Positions 1-8,415 of a stretch of 64,000 nt of DNA are shown one piece after another; positions within the stretch are counted from its first letter, which is position 1, and each line of letters starts with the position of its first letter. The notes below the pieces were generated by a model that was not told the origin of the DNA, searched no databases, and saw only the letters and a program-made list of their open reading frames with translations. Both the position numbers and the translations under genes were made by a program. Origin of the DNA: Synergistaceae bacterium (GTDB lineage Bacteria > Synergistota > Synergistia > Synergistales > Synergistaceae); the NCBI GenBank assembly GCA_030523725.1, contig JAUNHV010000003.1, positions 119,571-183,570 of the forward strand, written 5' to 3'.

Positions 1-1
1 T

Positions 2-289
2 GGTAATAATGTAGTCATATCTGAGAGTAGTATCATATTATCACATGAGCATGATATTCCTGAATTGCAAGCAAGAACTGAAAAAAAACCTATTCCGAAA
101 AGAACAGAAATAAAAGCTTTTGCATGGATTGGAGCCGGAGCAACAATTCTTCCTGGCAGAGTTATTGGAGAACATGCTGTTGTAGGTGCAGGTTCCGTAG
201 TAACACATGATGTTGAGCCGTATGATATTGTTGCTGGTAATCCTGCGAAATCAATTAAGAAAAGAAAAGGTTCAACAGATATAGGCTAA
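2..289 (+). CDS. Hexapeptide-repeat O-acetyltransferase, C-terminal part (5' truncated by window edge)
   Basis: The frame is open from the window edge, so only the last 95 residues are seen. They contain left-handed beta-helix hexapeptide turns (AWIGAGATILPG, VIGEHAVVGAGSVVTHDV) and the closing motif AGNPAKSIKKR. These are typical of acetyl-CoA-dependent O-acetyltransferases of the WbbJ/maltose acetyltransferase type, which usually act on cell-envelope sugars. An internal TTG at 65 is not a credible start because the helix-repeat coding continues upstream of it. The acceptor cannot be told from this fragment. A surface-polysaccharide locus to the left would fit but is not visible. Confidence 0.85.
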   Translation, partial: GNNVVISESSIILSHEHDIPELQARTEKKPIPKRTEIKAFAWIGAGATILPGRVIGEHAVVGAGSVVTHDVEPYDIVAGNPAKSIKKRKGSTDIG

Positions 290-382
290 AAGAAATTTAA
301 TTCTCCCAACTTACAATTTGAAAAAGAATAACCAATAATATTGAGAGGATACGTTTAACGGTAAAAGGAAGTAAATTTTTTC

Positions 383-411
383 TTGAAAACGTAGTCAAAT
401 TAGAATATAAT
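383..411 (+). promoter_or_regulatory. Promoter of the YefM/ParE-type operon
   Basis: TTGAAA (383-388), a 17-nt spacer and a perfect TATAAT (406-411) lie 38 nt before the antitoxin start. This is a standard sigma-70-type promoter. Antitoxins of this family usually bind such a promoter to autoregulate, but I see no clear palindrome. Confidence 0.7.
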
Positions 412-448
412 ATGACTATTGTTAAAGTGAAGGGAAGGGGCAACCATA

Positions 449-733
449 ATGGGTGCAACAATTTCAATAAGACCGTCTAAAGATCTTAGAAGCAATTACT
501 CTCAAATATCCTTATTGACGAGACAGAATCCTGTTGCAATTACAGTAAACGGCAAGGAAGATACTGTCGTATTATGTCACGAAGATTTTGTAAACAGAGA
601 AAATTATATTTCTGAAATAGAAGCCAAGCTTAAAGTGTATGAGCATCTTGCACAAGCTGCAGATGATATCAAACTTGGTAGAATTCAGAATGCTGACGAA
701 GTTTTTGACGATATCTTAAAAGTGTTGGACTAG
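449..733 (+). CDS. Phd/YefM-family antitoxin
   Basis: A 94-residue protein with the Phd/YefM plan: an N-terminal DNA-binding half (SIRPSKDLRSNYSQISLLTRQNPVAITVNGKED) with the typical 'NPVAITVNGKEDTVVL' strand, and an acidic helical C-terminus expected to wrap the toxin. It starts at ATG 449 after AAGGGAAGGGG. The toxin gene follows within a few bases, the normal antitoxin-first order. It would neutralise the toxin and repress the shared promoter at 383-411. The family assignment comes from motif and context; the exact subfamily is uncertain. Confidence 0.85.
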   Translation: MGATISIRPSKDLRSNYSQISLLTRQNPVAITVNGKEDTVVLCHEDFVNRENYISEIEAKLKVYEHLAQAADDIKLGRIQNADEVFDDILKVLD

Positions 734-741
734 GTGTGCAT

Positions 742-1065
742 ATGCATTACAAAATTGTCGTGACCGACACGGCAAAGCACGATTTAAGAAAAATTGTGCT
801 ATATATTGCAGAGGAATCTAAAAACAAAGATATAGCTAGAAACTTTGTAAATGAGCTCCGTGCAAAAACCAAGGTGCTAGAAGCATATCCTAATTCTGGT
901 GCAATTCCAGACGACAGAGTCCTCAAATCTTTGGGATATCGTTTCTTGGTTCATAAATATTATATGTTGTTTTATCTTGTGAACGAAACGCTAAAGGTAA
1001 TCTACATAATAGCAATATTTAACAGCAAACGGGATTATGTAAGAGCAATGATGAAATTTATCTAG
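742..1065 (+). CDS. RelE/ParE-superfamily toxin
   Basis: A 107-residue basic protein that starts like a RelE/ParE fold (YKIVVTDTAKHDLRKIVLYIAEE) and ends with the family's beta-sheet core (YRFLVHKYYMLFYLVNETLKVIYIIAIFNSKRDY). RelE members are ribosome-dependent mRNA endonucleases and ParE members poison gyrase. The helical insert and the R-hydrophobic-Y pattern lean to ParE, but the target is not decided. ATG 742 is preferred because AGGTG sits 5 nt upstream; GTG 736 would place the ribosome site too close. It is co-transcribed with the antitoxin. Confidence 0.82.
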   Translation: MHYKIVVTDTAKHDLRKIVLYIAEESKNKDIARNFVNELRAKTKVLEAYPNSGAIPDDRVLKSLGYRFLVHKYYMLFYLVNETLKVIYIIAIFNSKRDYVRAMMKFI

Positions 1066-1105
1066 ATACAAAATCATAAAGTTTGTGGCAAGGAGACTGT
1101 ATTAC

Positions 1106-1150
1106 AACAACACAGTCCAACTATGAAAGCATGGGTTGGACTGTGTTGTT
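1106..1150 (+). terminator. Terminator-like hairpin after the toxin gene
   Basis: Perfect 16-bp inverted repeat: left arm 1106-1121, right arm 1135-1150, 13-nt loop, followed by a short T run. It could end the toxin-antitoxin transcript 40 nt after the toxin stop. Confidence 0.6.
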
Positions 1151-1198
1151 TTTAGAAATCATTTATATGGCGGATATGCCAAGAGTTGAGGTAAAGAG

Positions 1199-1251
1199 AA
1201 AACACCCTGTTGGGTTAAGAGTTTGTAGCTCTATATCCAGCAGGGTGTTTT
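1199..1251 (+). terminator. Second terminator-like hairpin
   Basis: Arms 1199-1213 and 1237-1251 pair over 15 bp with one G-U, followed by a T-rich stretch. Together with the hairpin at 1106-1150 this accounts for most structure in the 361-bp gap between the toxin and the next ATPase gene. I see no coding sequence in that gap. Confidence 0.5.
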
Positions 1252-1426
1252 TAGGTTTTCTATTCCAAAACTTTTTCGCCCATGTCCTATTTTTATTGTT
1301 GCAAACAGATGATCAAATCTGTCATTGTGGGGGTATATTCTCAAAAATAAAAAGAAATATCCCCCATAACTTGAAAAAACAGGTTCTGAGTGATAAAATA
1401 AAGCACAATTCTGGAGGTAATTCATA

Positions 1427-2677
1427 ATGGAATGCGAACTTAATAAGGAATTATTTTCGAGGGAAAAGTATCTGTCCAAAATCAGAGGATTTTATCACGA
1501 ATGTGAAATTATTAAAGTCATCACCGGTGTCAGACGGTGTGGAAAATCTTCTTTAATGAATTTGATCATCCAGGAACTGCTGAAAGATGGTATTTCCCAG
1601 AATAATATTTTGTATTTTAATCTGGATAAAAGACCTTATCGAAGCCTTTCCAAACCTGATGAGTTGGATGCACTGATTGAAAAGCATGCTACAGCTCAAG
1701 GTAAAAAGTTTCTCTTTATTGATGAGATTCAGAATATATCTGAATTTGAAACGGTTATCAATTCTTGGAGAGAGGAAGGAGATGTTTCAATTTTCATCAC
1801 AGGTTCCAATTCCTACCTTCTTTCTGGAGAACTTGCTACAAAATTGACTGGACGATATCTTGAATTCAATGTTCTACCTTTAACCTTCGATGAGTACCTT
1901 GCTATGAAGTCATTTTTGCATAAAGAGGTTTCTGCTGATTTCATGACAGAACTGGTAAACTATATTCATGAAGGTGGATTTCCTTATGCCTTACGATTGG
2001 ATTCACTGAGCGATAAGAGAGCTTATGTCCGGGGATTGATTGATGAAATATATCAAAAGGACATCAGAAAAAAAGTTATTATCAAGAATAAGTCCGTCTT
2101 TGATACTGTCATGAACTATATTATCAATAACTTTGGGGCAACCACAAGTATTACAAACATTGTGGACGATCTAGCAAAGAACAAAGTCTCCATTAAGAGA
2201 GAGACTGTCAATAAGTATATTGACGCACTGAAAAGTGCAAAAGTCCTAATGGAATGCAAGCGATTTGATATGAAGTCCAGAAAATCACTTTCCGGTGAAA
2301 AGAAATACTATTTGAGTGACCTATCATTCTATTATGCCTTGAATACAGACAATCGGATTAATTTTGGTCCCACACTTGAAAATATCGTCTATTCATATGC
2401 TGCCAGTAAAGGCTATGAAATAAGCGTTGGAAAAATCGGCAAGTTGGAATGCGATTTTATTTTGCGAGACCGTGAATTGTCTTATGCCTATGTTCAGGTC
2501 GCATACACCATACTAGAAAGCAGAAAGACAGAAGACAGAGAGTATGCCAGTCTTGAAAGTATCACGCGTGACAATTATCCACGATACGTGATGACAACCG
2601 ATAAACTACTTCAAAAGCGTAACGGAATCCAACACGTTAATATTATGGATTTTATCTCGGGCGATAAAAATTTCTGA
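1427..2677 (+). CDS. AAA_14/DUF4143 ATPase
   Basis: A 416-residue P-loop ATPase. The Walker A motif is at about residues 34-41 (GVRRCGKS), Walker B near residues 93-98 (FLFIDEIQ), a sensor-like ITGSNSYLL follows, and the C-terminal DUF4143 domain has a PD-(D/E)XK-like core (LECDFILRDRELSYAYVQVAYTI). Proteins of this family are common, often multi-copy and laterally spread, and their role is not established. ATG 1427 follows GGAGG. It faces a second gene of the same family (2706-3896) with only 28 bp between their ends. A 16-bp direct repeat lies on either side of this gene (1140-1155 and 2683-2698). Confidence 0.85.
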   Translation: MECELNKELFSREKYLSKIRGFYHECEIIKVITGVRRCGKSSLMNLIIQELLKDGISQNNILYFNLDKRPYRSLSKPDELDALIEKHATAQGKKFLFIDEIQNISEFETVINSWREEGDVSIFITGSNSYLLSGELATKLTGRYLEFNVLPLTFDEYLAMKSFLHKEVSADFMTELVNYIHEGGFPYALRLDSLSDKRAYVRGLIDEIYQKDIRKKVIIKNKSVFDTVMNYIINNFGATTSITNIVDDLAKNKVSIKRETVNKYIDALKSAKVLMECKRFDMKSRKSLSGEKKYYLSDLSFYYALNTDNRINFGPTLENIVYSYAASKGYEISVGKIGKLECDFILRDRELSYAYVQVAYTILESRKTEDREYASLESITRDNYPRYVMTTDKLLQKRNGIQHVNIMDFISGDKNF

Positions 2678-2705
2678 TTATAACTGTGTTGTTTTTAGGA
2701 ACGAA

Positions 2706-3896
2706 TCATCCTTCAAGGCTGTGCATTTTTAGGAAATTGGTTAGCGAAATATGCTGGACTGTGCTGGTTGAAAAATCAAAGTCATCATTTGTGATGATAA
2801 TCTTTTTCTTGGATTGATCGAGAACGTTAAACAGAGCAAATTCTCGTTGATACGTTTTTTCTTCGACAATTGAGTAGGCAACCTGGATCAAGTATTCTTT
2901 TCCATCTTTGGAAGCCATGAAGTCAATTTCCTGACCGTTCTGAGTGAAGACGGAAAGCTCATATCCCATGAAGAACAATTCATTATAGACGATATTCTCA
3001 AGGTTGTGTGTCAAATCAAAACGTTTGTTACGTTGACGAATACTGTTAAAGGATACATCTTCGTCATAGAGCTTGGCATAGAAAGTAAGTTCGCGCTTTG
3101 CTCTCGTGGAATATTGAGGTAGGTGGCGAATGATGTATGCTTCCTCCAAGTAGGCGAGATACTTCAAAATTGTATTTACAGAGCATTCCAGTTTTTCTGA
3201 AGAAAGGTAATGTTGCACTGAATTAGCACTAAAGATTCTAGCGTTAGAAATCAAAATGTAATTCACTAAACGCTTGAAAAGTTCGGCTTTGCGAATATGG
3301 TAACGGTTCATAATGTCGTTGATAATGATGGTCTGATTCAGATCATTCAGATAATCAGTTATAGCTTCTTTATCAGAAAACTCAATGACTTTCGGGAAAC
3401 CGCCATACACAAGATAATCACCTATTGAATAGGTTTTGCCAAGTTGCTCGGCATATTCAGCAATTTCCTTGTAAACAAACGGACGAATGCAGAACGAAAC
3501 ATAACGACCGCTGAGTTCTTTGGTAAATTCTTTTGACAGCAGCTTGGAATTACTGCCTGTGATAAACAGAGATAAGTTTTCCAAACGTAGTGATCGGCAC
3601 GCGATGTTCCAGTCTTTTACAAGTTGAATTTCATCGAGGAAAACATACAACTTCTGATTTTCTGGCATCCTTTGATGGATGTAATTTACCAGTGTCTGCG
3701 TATCGGGTATTGCATCAGCATATTCAATCATTTCAAAATTGATGGTTAGGGTCTGCTTTCCCAGTAATTTTAGCTCATTGGCAATTTGTGAGAGAATGAT
3801 GGACTTTCCGCATCGGCGAATCCCTGTGATGACCTTAATAAGGTCGCTATCATAGAATGGTCTGATTTGGCGAATATATTGTTCTCGAATAATCAT
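2706..3896 (-). CDS. AAA_14/DUF4143 ATPase, second copy
   Basis: A 396-residue ATPase of the same architecture as its convergent neighbour: Walker A GIRRCGKS ending at K31-S32, Walker B YVFLDEIQ, sensor ITGSNSKLL, and a DUF4143 C-terminus with QEIDFMASKDGKEYLIQVAYSIVEE. The two copies are clearly diverged in sequence, so this is not a recent tandem duplication. ATG 3896 is supported by a G-rich ribosome site (CCCCCCG on the plus strand). The promoter at 3926-3954 is surrounded by four TTGTTCA-type sites in alternating orientation, which suggests it is repressed by a dedicated or self-encoded regulator. Function is not known. Confidence 0.85.
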   Translation of the reverse strand: MIIREQYIRQIRPFYDSDLIKVITGIRRCGKSIILSQIANELKLLGKQTLTINFEMIEYADAIPDTQTLVNYIHQRMPENQKLYVFLDEIQLVKDWNIACRSLRLENLSLFITGSNSKLLSKEFTKELSGRYVSFCIRPFVYKEIAEYAEQLGKTYSIGDYLVYGGFPKVIEFSDKEAITDYLNDLNQTIIINDIMNRYHIRKAELFKRLVNYILISNARIFSANSVQHYLSSEKLECSVNTILKYLAYLEEAYIIRHLPQYSTRAKRELTFYAKLYDEDVSFNSIRQRNKRFDLTHNLENIVYNELFFMGYELSVFTQNGQEIDFMASKDGKEYLIQVAYSIVEEKTYQREFALFNVLDQSKKKIIITNDDFDFSTSTVQHISLTNFLKMHSLEG

Positions 3897-3925
3897 GATA
3901 AAGCCCCCCGTGGATTGATAATGCC

Positions 3926-4007
3926 ATTCTACTGAACAAAATGTAAAAAGTCAAATAAATTGTTCAGTAGAAGTGAACAAAATTATATAACTAACTCATT
4001 TTGTTCA
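3926..4007 (-). promoter_or_regulatory. Promoter with four TTGTTCA operator-like sites for the DUF4143 gene
   Basis: On the minus strand TTGACT (3949-3954), 17 nt and TAGAAT (3926-3931) form a promoter. A perfect 13-bp inverted repeat (3927-3939 with 3960-3972) straddles it, one arm covering the -10. A second 10-bp pair sits upstream (3974-3983 with 3998-4007). All four share TTGTTCA. Confidence 0.65.
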
Positions 4008-4045
4008 ATATAAATTGAATTTTCGCATTGATAATAAAACAGACA

Positions 4046-4091
4046 AAGCGGTGTATCAATACTAACATTTGTTAGCATTGATGCACCGCTT
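4046..4091. terminator. Long hairpin in the 521-bp gap 3897-4417
   Basis: Arms 4046-4067 and 4070-4091 pair over 22 bp with two mismatches that become G-U pairs in RNA. The T run is weak. The gap also contains a smaller hairpin (4265-4286) and no convincing gene. Confidence 0.5.
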
Positions 4092-4264
4092 GTTATCTTT
4101 GGGCTCTCCACGGAAAAGTGTGGAATGGTAAAGTGGAGAAACGAATCAAAGTAAAGAAGTATGAATCATCTCTGTAACCATGGGCTAATCGTTTTAGTTC
4201 TTCACGTTTTTTTAGGGGATTTAAGAAAGGGTAAAACTTAGCAGAGAGGTATGAATATAAAAAA

Positions 4265-4286
4265 AACAGTGCGATAAAGCACTGTT
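4265..4286 (-). terminator. Terminator, minus strand
   Basis: The 8-bp stem AACAGTGC/GCACTGTT with a 6-nt loop is followed on the minus strand by a run of Ts. It probably ends the transcript of the exported protein encoded at 4418-5194. Confidence 0.55.
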
Positions 4287-4417
4287 GTAATTGGTGATAT
4301 GCCTTGAGACACAAGTATCTTTGAAAAAGGCACAGCCATCCCATAGCAGTGCCCTATAAAAAGAGATAAAAAAACACCCCAAATGTAGCGTGTATTTTTC
4401 TTCATTTTTTTATCTTG

Positions 4418-5194
4418 CTACCAATATCGTGGAGAGCAAGGAGTAGAAACTACATAGTAAAAACGTCCTCTTCTTCTATCCCATGCATAAGGACCATAAG
4501 ATGCGAGCTGATACATACCATTAAAGAATTGCATATTTTCCTGCACAGCATAGTCATCTGATATACAGCCACCATAACGTGGCGTTAGGGGCAAATGTCC
4601 AGTTATATTGTCAGATGTCCAGATTCCTGGCACCATTAAAGTTTTGTCCACAAGGATGTCCATAGCTTTACGGAATTCAACAGGTGTTTCTGTAATAAAA
4701 TAATATTTACCATAAGAAGAAGAGCCGAGCCTCTCAACAAGGTAACGTGCAGTTAACAAAGATTCCTCACTGCCGTCCTGCACAAAAATCACAACAGCCT
4801 GCATTAGAGCATCAAGGGCACAGAGTTGCAAGGGGATGTTTGTGTTACAAGGCAGAAAACCGTCAACTGTTTCCCAATTTGCCGGATCGCTATTTGGAAA
4901 CACCTGTGACATGAGAGCACATGCGAGAGTAAGTTTTTTACCGATTTCTTTTTCTTTCAAGAACTGTGGTACAAGATGCTTCAAATTTTTTTCTTCCACG
5001 CTGTCCGCAAGCTCCAAATAGTGAAATTTGCCAAGTTTTTCAGCCTTTTCTTTCATCTCGTTTGCCTTGAGCAACTGATCAAAACTGCTTTTATTTGTGT
5101 CTACTGTGTTTGCCATAGATGATGCTGGCAAGGTAAAAGCGAGGATGCACAGTAAGGTTAAAAACAGTAAACAGATTTCCCCTGATTTTTTCAT
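4418..5194 (-). CDS. Exported protein of unknown function
   Basis: I do not recognise this 258-residue protein. It has a clear signal peptide (basic MKKSGE, a hydrophobic stretch to about residue 24, and a cleavage-like ASSMA at about 29). The mature part of about 230 residues carries at least six Cys, a Glu/Lys-rich first third, and a Tyr/Arg-rich tail ending in RRRGRFYYVVSTPCSPRYW, so a periplasmic or surface location is likely. It lies divergently from miaB with about 80 bp between the starts, and is followed by a minus-strand terminator at 4265-4286. The start is ATG 5194 after GGAGG. Confidence 0.7.
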   Translation of the reverse strand: MKKSGEICLLFLTLLCILAFTLPASSMANTVDTNKSSFDQLLKANEMKEKAEKLGKFHYLELADSVEEKNLKHLVPQFLKEKEIGKKLTLACALMSQVFPNSDPANWETVDGFLPCNTNIPLQLCALDALMQAVVIFVQDGSEESLLTARYLVERLGSSSYGKYYFITETPVEFRKAMDILVDKTLMVPGIWTSDNITGHLPLTPRYGGCISDDYAVQENMQFFNGMYQLASYGPYAWDRRRGRFYYVVSTPCSPRYW

Positions 5195-5275
5195 AATTTG
5201 TTCAAACCTCCTCCTGTTAGTGTATAATAATTATAATACTTTTTGTGTAAAATTATAGTTGTGAGGAATGTTATT

Positions 5276-6595
5276 TTGAATAAATTTGCTATAAAAATTT
5301 ATGGTTGCCAGATGAATGTTTACGATGGAGACAGACTTCGTACTGCCATGATGAATCGTGGTTGGCAGGAAACAACAGAGGAAGAAGCAGATGTAATTTG
5401 TTTTGTGACCTGCTCTATTCGTGACAAGGCGGAACAAAAAGCGGTGAGCGAAATTGGTCGCCATGAATGTCTCTATAAAAAGACTGGTCGTCCCATGATT
5501 GTCTTGCTTGGCTGTATGGCACAGAGGGTGGGGCAGGAAGTAGCAAAAAAATTTACATCTATTAAGGTTGTGGCTGGACCTCGTCACATTGGGCTTGTAC
5601 CAGATGCCTTGGAGCGTGTCATGAAAACGAGCGAAAAGGAATTTTTTATGGATACAGATCCTCGTGATTTGGAAGATTTGCACGTCTGTCCAACTGCTGG
5701 GACAAATCCATTCAAGTCTTATCTCACTATTTCTTATGGTTGCGATAGGTTCTGTTCATATTGCATTGTGCCATATGTTCGTGGTAGACTGCAATCACGA
5801 AATCCTGATGAAATATTGGTAGAAGCAAGACAGCTCGTTCAAAACGGCGTAACAGAAATAACGCTCCTTGGACAAAACGTTGATGCATTTGGTAAGGATT
5901 TTACAGCCCAAAAATATTCCTTTGCTAAACTTTTGGATGCAACGTCACAAATCGAGGGCTTACAGCGTCTCCGTTTTGCCACAAGTCACCCAAAGGATTT
6001 TGATGCAGATATTTTGGACGTGATGAAGAATAACGATAAAATTTGCCGAGCAATAAATTTGCCAGTTCAGTCTGGCAACACAAGAATCTTGAAAGAAATG
6101 AACCGTGGTTACACAAGAGAAGATTATCTTGTACTTGTTGAACGCATAAAAACAGCCTTGCCCGATGTCAGCCTCACAACGGATTTAATCGTAGGCTTTC
6201 CAACAGAAACAGAAGAAGAATTTTTGGATTCTTGCTCGCTTTTGGAACAGGTGAAATTTGATATAGTTCATACGGCAGCATATAGCATCCGCCCTGGCAC
6301 GAGAGCAGCAACCATGGTGGGGCAAATTGATGAGGTAACGAAAAACAGACGCTTGAACGAGATAAATGCAATTCAATTTAAGATAGCAAAAGAAGCAAAC
6401 GAAGCCTACATAGGACAGACTATGGAAATTTTGCCAGACGGTTTTGCACCGAAAGGCAGAGGTCAAATTCAAGGCAGAACAAAAACAGACCATGTTGTTA
6501 TCGTTGACGGAACGGAAAATGATTTTGGTAAACTCCTAACGGTTGAAATAACCGGAGCAAACCCATGGTCACTAGAGGGAACGAGAAAAGAATAA
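5276..6595 (+). CDS. miaB: tRNA-2-methylthio-N6-dimethylallyladenosine synthase
   Basis: A radical-SAM methylthiotransferase that adds the 2-methylthio group to i6A37 of tRNA. Numbering from TTG 5276 (439 residues), the UPF0004 domain carries Cys11 (YGCQMN), Cys46 (VTCSIR) and Cys80 (LGCMAQ) for one Fe-S cluster. The radical-SAM CxxxCxxC is Cys156/160/163 (GCDRFCSYC), and a TRAM domain closes the protein. TTG 5276 gives the usual N-terminus MNKFAIKIYGCQMN and has GTGAGG 9 nt upstream; the frame is open 11 codons further to TTG 5243 but that start lacks a ribosome site. All catalytic Cys are present. Confidence 0.96.
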   Translation: MNKFAIKIYGCQMNVYDGDRLRTAMMNRGWQETTEEEADVICFVTCSIRDKAEQKAVSEIGRHECLYKKTGRPMIVLLGCMAQRVGQEVAKKFTSIKVVAGPRHIGLVPDALERVMKTSEKEFFMDTDPRDLEDLHVCPTAGTNPFKSYLTISYGCDRFCSYCIVPYVRGRLQSRNPDEILVEARQLVQNGVTEITLLGQNVDAFGKDFTAQKYSFAKLLDATSQIEGLQRLRFATSHPKDFDADILDVMKNNDKICRAINLPVQSGNTRILKEMNRGYTREDYLVLVERIKTALPDVSLTTDLIVGFPTETEEEFLDSCSLLEQVKFDIVHTAAYSIRPGTRAATMVGQIDEVTKNRRLNEINAIQFKIAKEANEAYIGQTMEILPDGFAPKGRGQIQGRTKTDHVVIVDGTENDFGKLLTVEITGANPWSLEGTRKE

Positions 6596-6650
6596 TTTTG
6601 AAGCATGTAATACAGAATCTTGAGTTCGTATTTGGAGGAGGGGTAAATAT

Positions 6651-7673
6651 ATGAAAAAGAGACGTATTATAGCCATTGCTACTTTAACATTAGCAGCATT
6701 CATAGTGGCAGTTTATATGTCAGTAAATTTACAAAATTTTCTCGTAGAAACACTAACGAATTGTTGTACTAGTGAACCACTGGACTACAGTTCCAGTAAT
6801 TACTGGTATCAGACAGGACAAAAGTATGATAAAAATAAAATAGATGTGTTTTATATTCTTTCCACAGTTGTTCCAAATGCAGTTGATGAAAATGGAAAAC
6901 AGGTTTTTCATGCAACTCTCTCTGATAAAGACAAAAAAACAATGGCACCTGAATATAAATATATCTCGAGTGCCATGTTTGATAGCAATAATTTTAACTT
7001 CATAGCACCGTATTACCGTCAAATGACACTTGATGCATATAAACAGAGAATCTATAAGCTCGTTATACCATTTCTGCAAGCAAGAGCAGATGTATGCAAT
7101 GCCTTTGATTACTACATGGAACATGAAAATAATGGTAGACCGTTTATTATTGCTGGCTTCAGTCAAGGGGCATTAATACTGCAGGAGCTGTTGAAGCATA
7201 TGACAGATGAACAATATTCTCGTATGATTGCTGCATACTCAATAGGCTTTCAATTGACAGAAAGAAGTTTGAAAAACAAGCATTTCAAGCCAGCAACAGG
7301 AGAAGATGACCTTGGAATTATAGTGTCATATAACTCTGTTGCATCAATAGATATTCTTAAATCTGAGGCTGCAGCTGATTATTCTATAAGGGCAACCGAA
7401 GGGAATGCTGTTACGTGTATAAATCCTGTCAACTGGCAAACAGATGATACCTCCGCAGAGTTTGTGTACAATGGAGACAAAGCAACTGTGCACGTAGACC
7501 AGAATTATCATGTGTTAGTAGTTGAGGGACTTGATTTGGATAAATACCTAGGGGCAGTAAGGGGCATATTTCATAAGCAGGATATCAAGTTTTATGCCCA
7601 TAACATCAATAAAAATGCAATACATAGAGCCAAATTGTTTAATAAAAGAAGGCAAGTTAAACATTATGAATAG
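6651..7673 (+). CDS. DUF3089 alpha/beta-hydrolase, membrane-anchored or exported
   Basis: A 340-residue protein. An N-terminal hydrophobic segment (residues about 5-28) would export or anchor it. The body matches DUF3089, an alpha/beta-hydrolase family: the start 'KIDVFYILSTVV', the nucleophile elbow GFSQG at about residues 168-172 with Ser as the likely nucleophile, and a late His in NYHVLVVEGLD. Substrates of the family are not established; esterase activity is plausible. It starts at ATG 6651 after GGAGGAGGGG and stands alone, closed by the bidirectional terminator at 7674-7717. Confidence 0.8.
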   Translation: MKKRRIIAIATLTLAAFIVAVYMSVNLQNFLVETLTNCCTSEPLDYSSSNYWYQTGQKYDKNKIDVFYILSTVVPNAVDENGKQVFHATLSDKDKKTMAPEYKYISSAMFDSNNFNFIAPYYRQMTLDAYKQRIYKLVIPFLQARADVCNAFDYYMEHENNGRPFIIAGFSQGALILQELLKHMTDEQYSRMIAAYSIGFQLTERSLKNKHFKPATGEDDLGIIVSYNSVASIDILKSEAAADYSIRATEGNAVTCINPVNWQTDDTSAEFVYNGDKATVHVDQNYHVLVVEGLDLDKYLGAVRGIFHKQDIKFYAHNINKNAIHRAKLFNKRRQVKHYE

Positions 7674-7717
7674 AAAAAAGAGGTCAATCGTAATTGTAAC
7701 AGATTGACCTCTTTTTT
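7674..7717. terminator. Bidirectional terminator
   Basis: Perfect 16-bp stem (7674-7689 with 7702-7717) with an A run before and a T run after. It lies between two convergent genes and can end both transcripts. Confidence 0.9.
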
Positions 7718-7727
7718 CTTTAATCGT

Positions 7728-8291
7728 CTAATCGTCGTAAGCGATGATTTGCCCAGTATTAACGTCTATCTTGTATTCATGCTTTCTTAGACCAGAATAA
7801 AATTCAACCTCATAATAAGTCATGCCATCGTCTGTCTCTAACTTTGTCCTCAAGAATTTTGCCTGTTTTCTTGTTATTCCGAGATCCTTGAAAGCAATTT
7901 CCTCAGCCCGTGCACGAGTGATTCTCTTGTTAACTCCCTGTGAAGAGTTTGCCTGAGATTCTTGCATTATTTGAGCGGCTTGCATATCGTCATAATCTGC
8001 ACGCTTGCGTTTAAACTCCTTGATCTTACCGTTACTTACAAAAATTTCATATTTATATTTTGTCTGTCCGGATAGGAATTCAAGTTCATATGTATTACCG
8101 GTAAAATCATGGTCAATTTTCTGCTTCAAGAGAATTGCTTGATTGGAAGGAACACCAGCATGTTTCAACGCTATCTGATAAGCTTGCTCTTGGGTTACCT
8201 TGGCAAAACTTTCACTTGCAAAGCATAGAAATACTGCTATTATAAATACTGGAACAAAGAAAACCAGAAATTGATTTAATTTCTTAATCAT
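7728..8291 (-). CDS. Exported protein with two PepSY domains
   Basis: A signal peptide (MIKKLNQFLVFFVPVFIIAV, cleavage near ESFA) is followed by two PepSY-type repeats (about residues 30-90 and 120-187), each of the form 'AYQIALKHAG... YELEFLSG..KYKYEIFVSNGKI' and 'AEEIAFKDLG...YYEVEFYSGLRKHEYKIDVNTGQI'. PepSY domains are linked to protease inhibition or envelope stress, but the partner is unknown here. ATG 8291 is chosen over an in-frame TTG 21 nt upstream because AGGAG precedes it. A Gln/Ala-rich linker joins the two repeats. Confidence 0.88.
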   Translation of the reverse strand: MIKKLNQFLVFFVPVFIIAVFLCFASESFAKVTQEQAYQIALKHAGVPSNQAILLKQKIDHDFTGNTYELEFLSGQTKYKYEIFVSNGKIKEFKRKRADYDDMQAAQIMQESQANSSQGVNKRITRARAEEIAFKDLGITRKQAKFLRTKLETDDGMTYYEVEFYSGLRKHEYKIDVNTGQIIAYDD

Positions 8292-8415
8292 GAGTTTTAT
8301 ATCTCCTCTCAAAATTGTGCTTTTGTACTATATCAAAGCAAATTACCAATTATCAAGTAATTTGCTCAAGTTGAAATTGAGTTTTTATCGAATATAACTG
8401 CAAGTAGCAGCGTTA

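Noticed and set aside
1083..1427. 114-codon plus-strand frame between toxin and ATPase
   Set aside because: It spans both terminator-like hairpins and the ATPase ribosome site, and has no ribosome site of its own.
4093..4344. 83-codon minus-strand frame with hydrophobic stretch
   Set aside because: It contains the small terminator hairpin at 4265-4286 and reaches the long hairpin; it lacks a ribosome site and typical composition.
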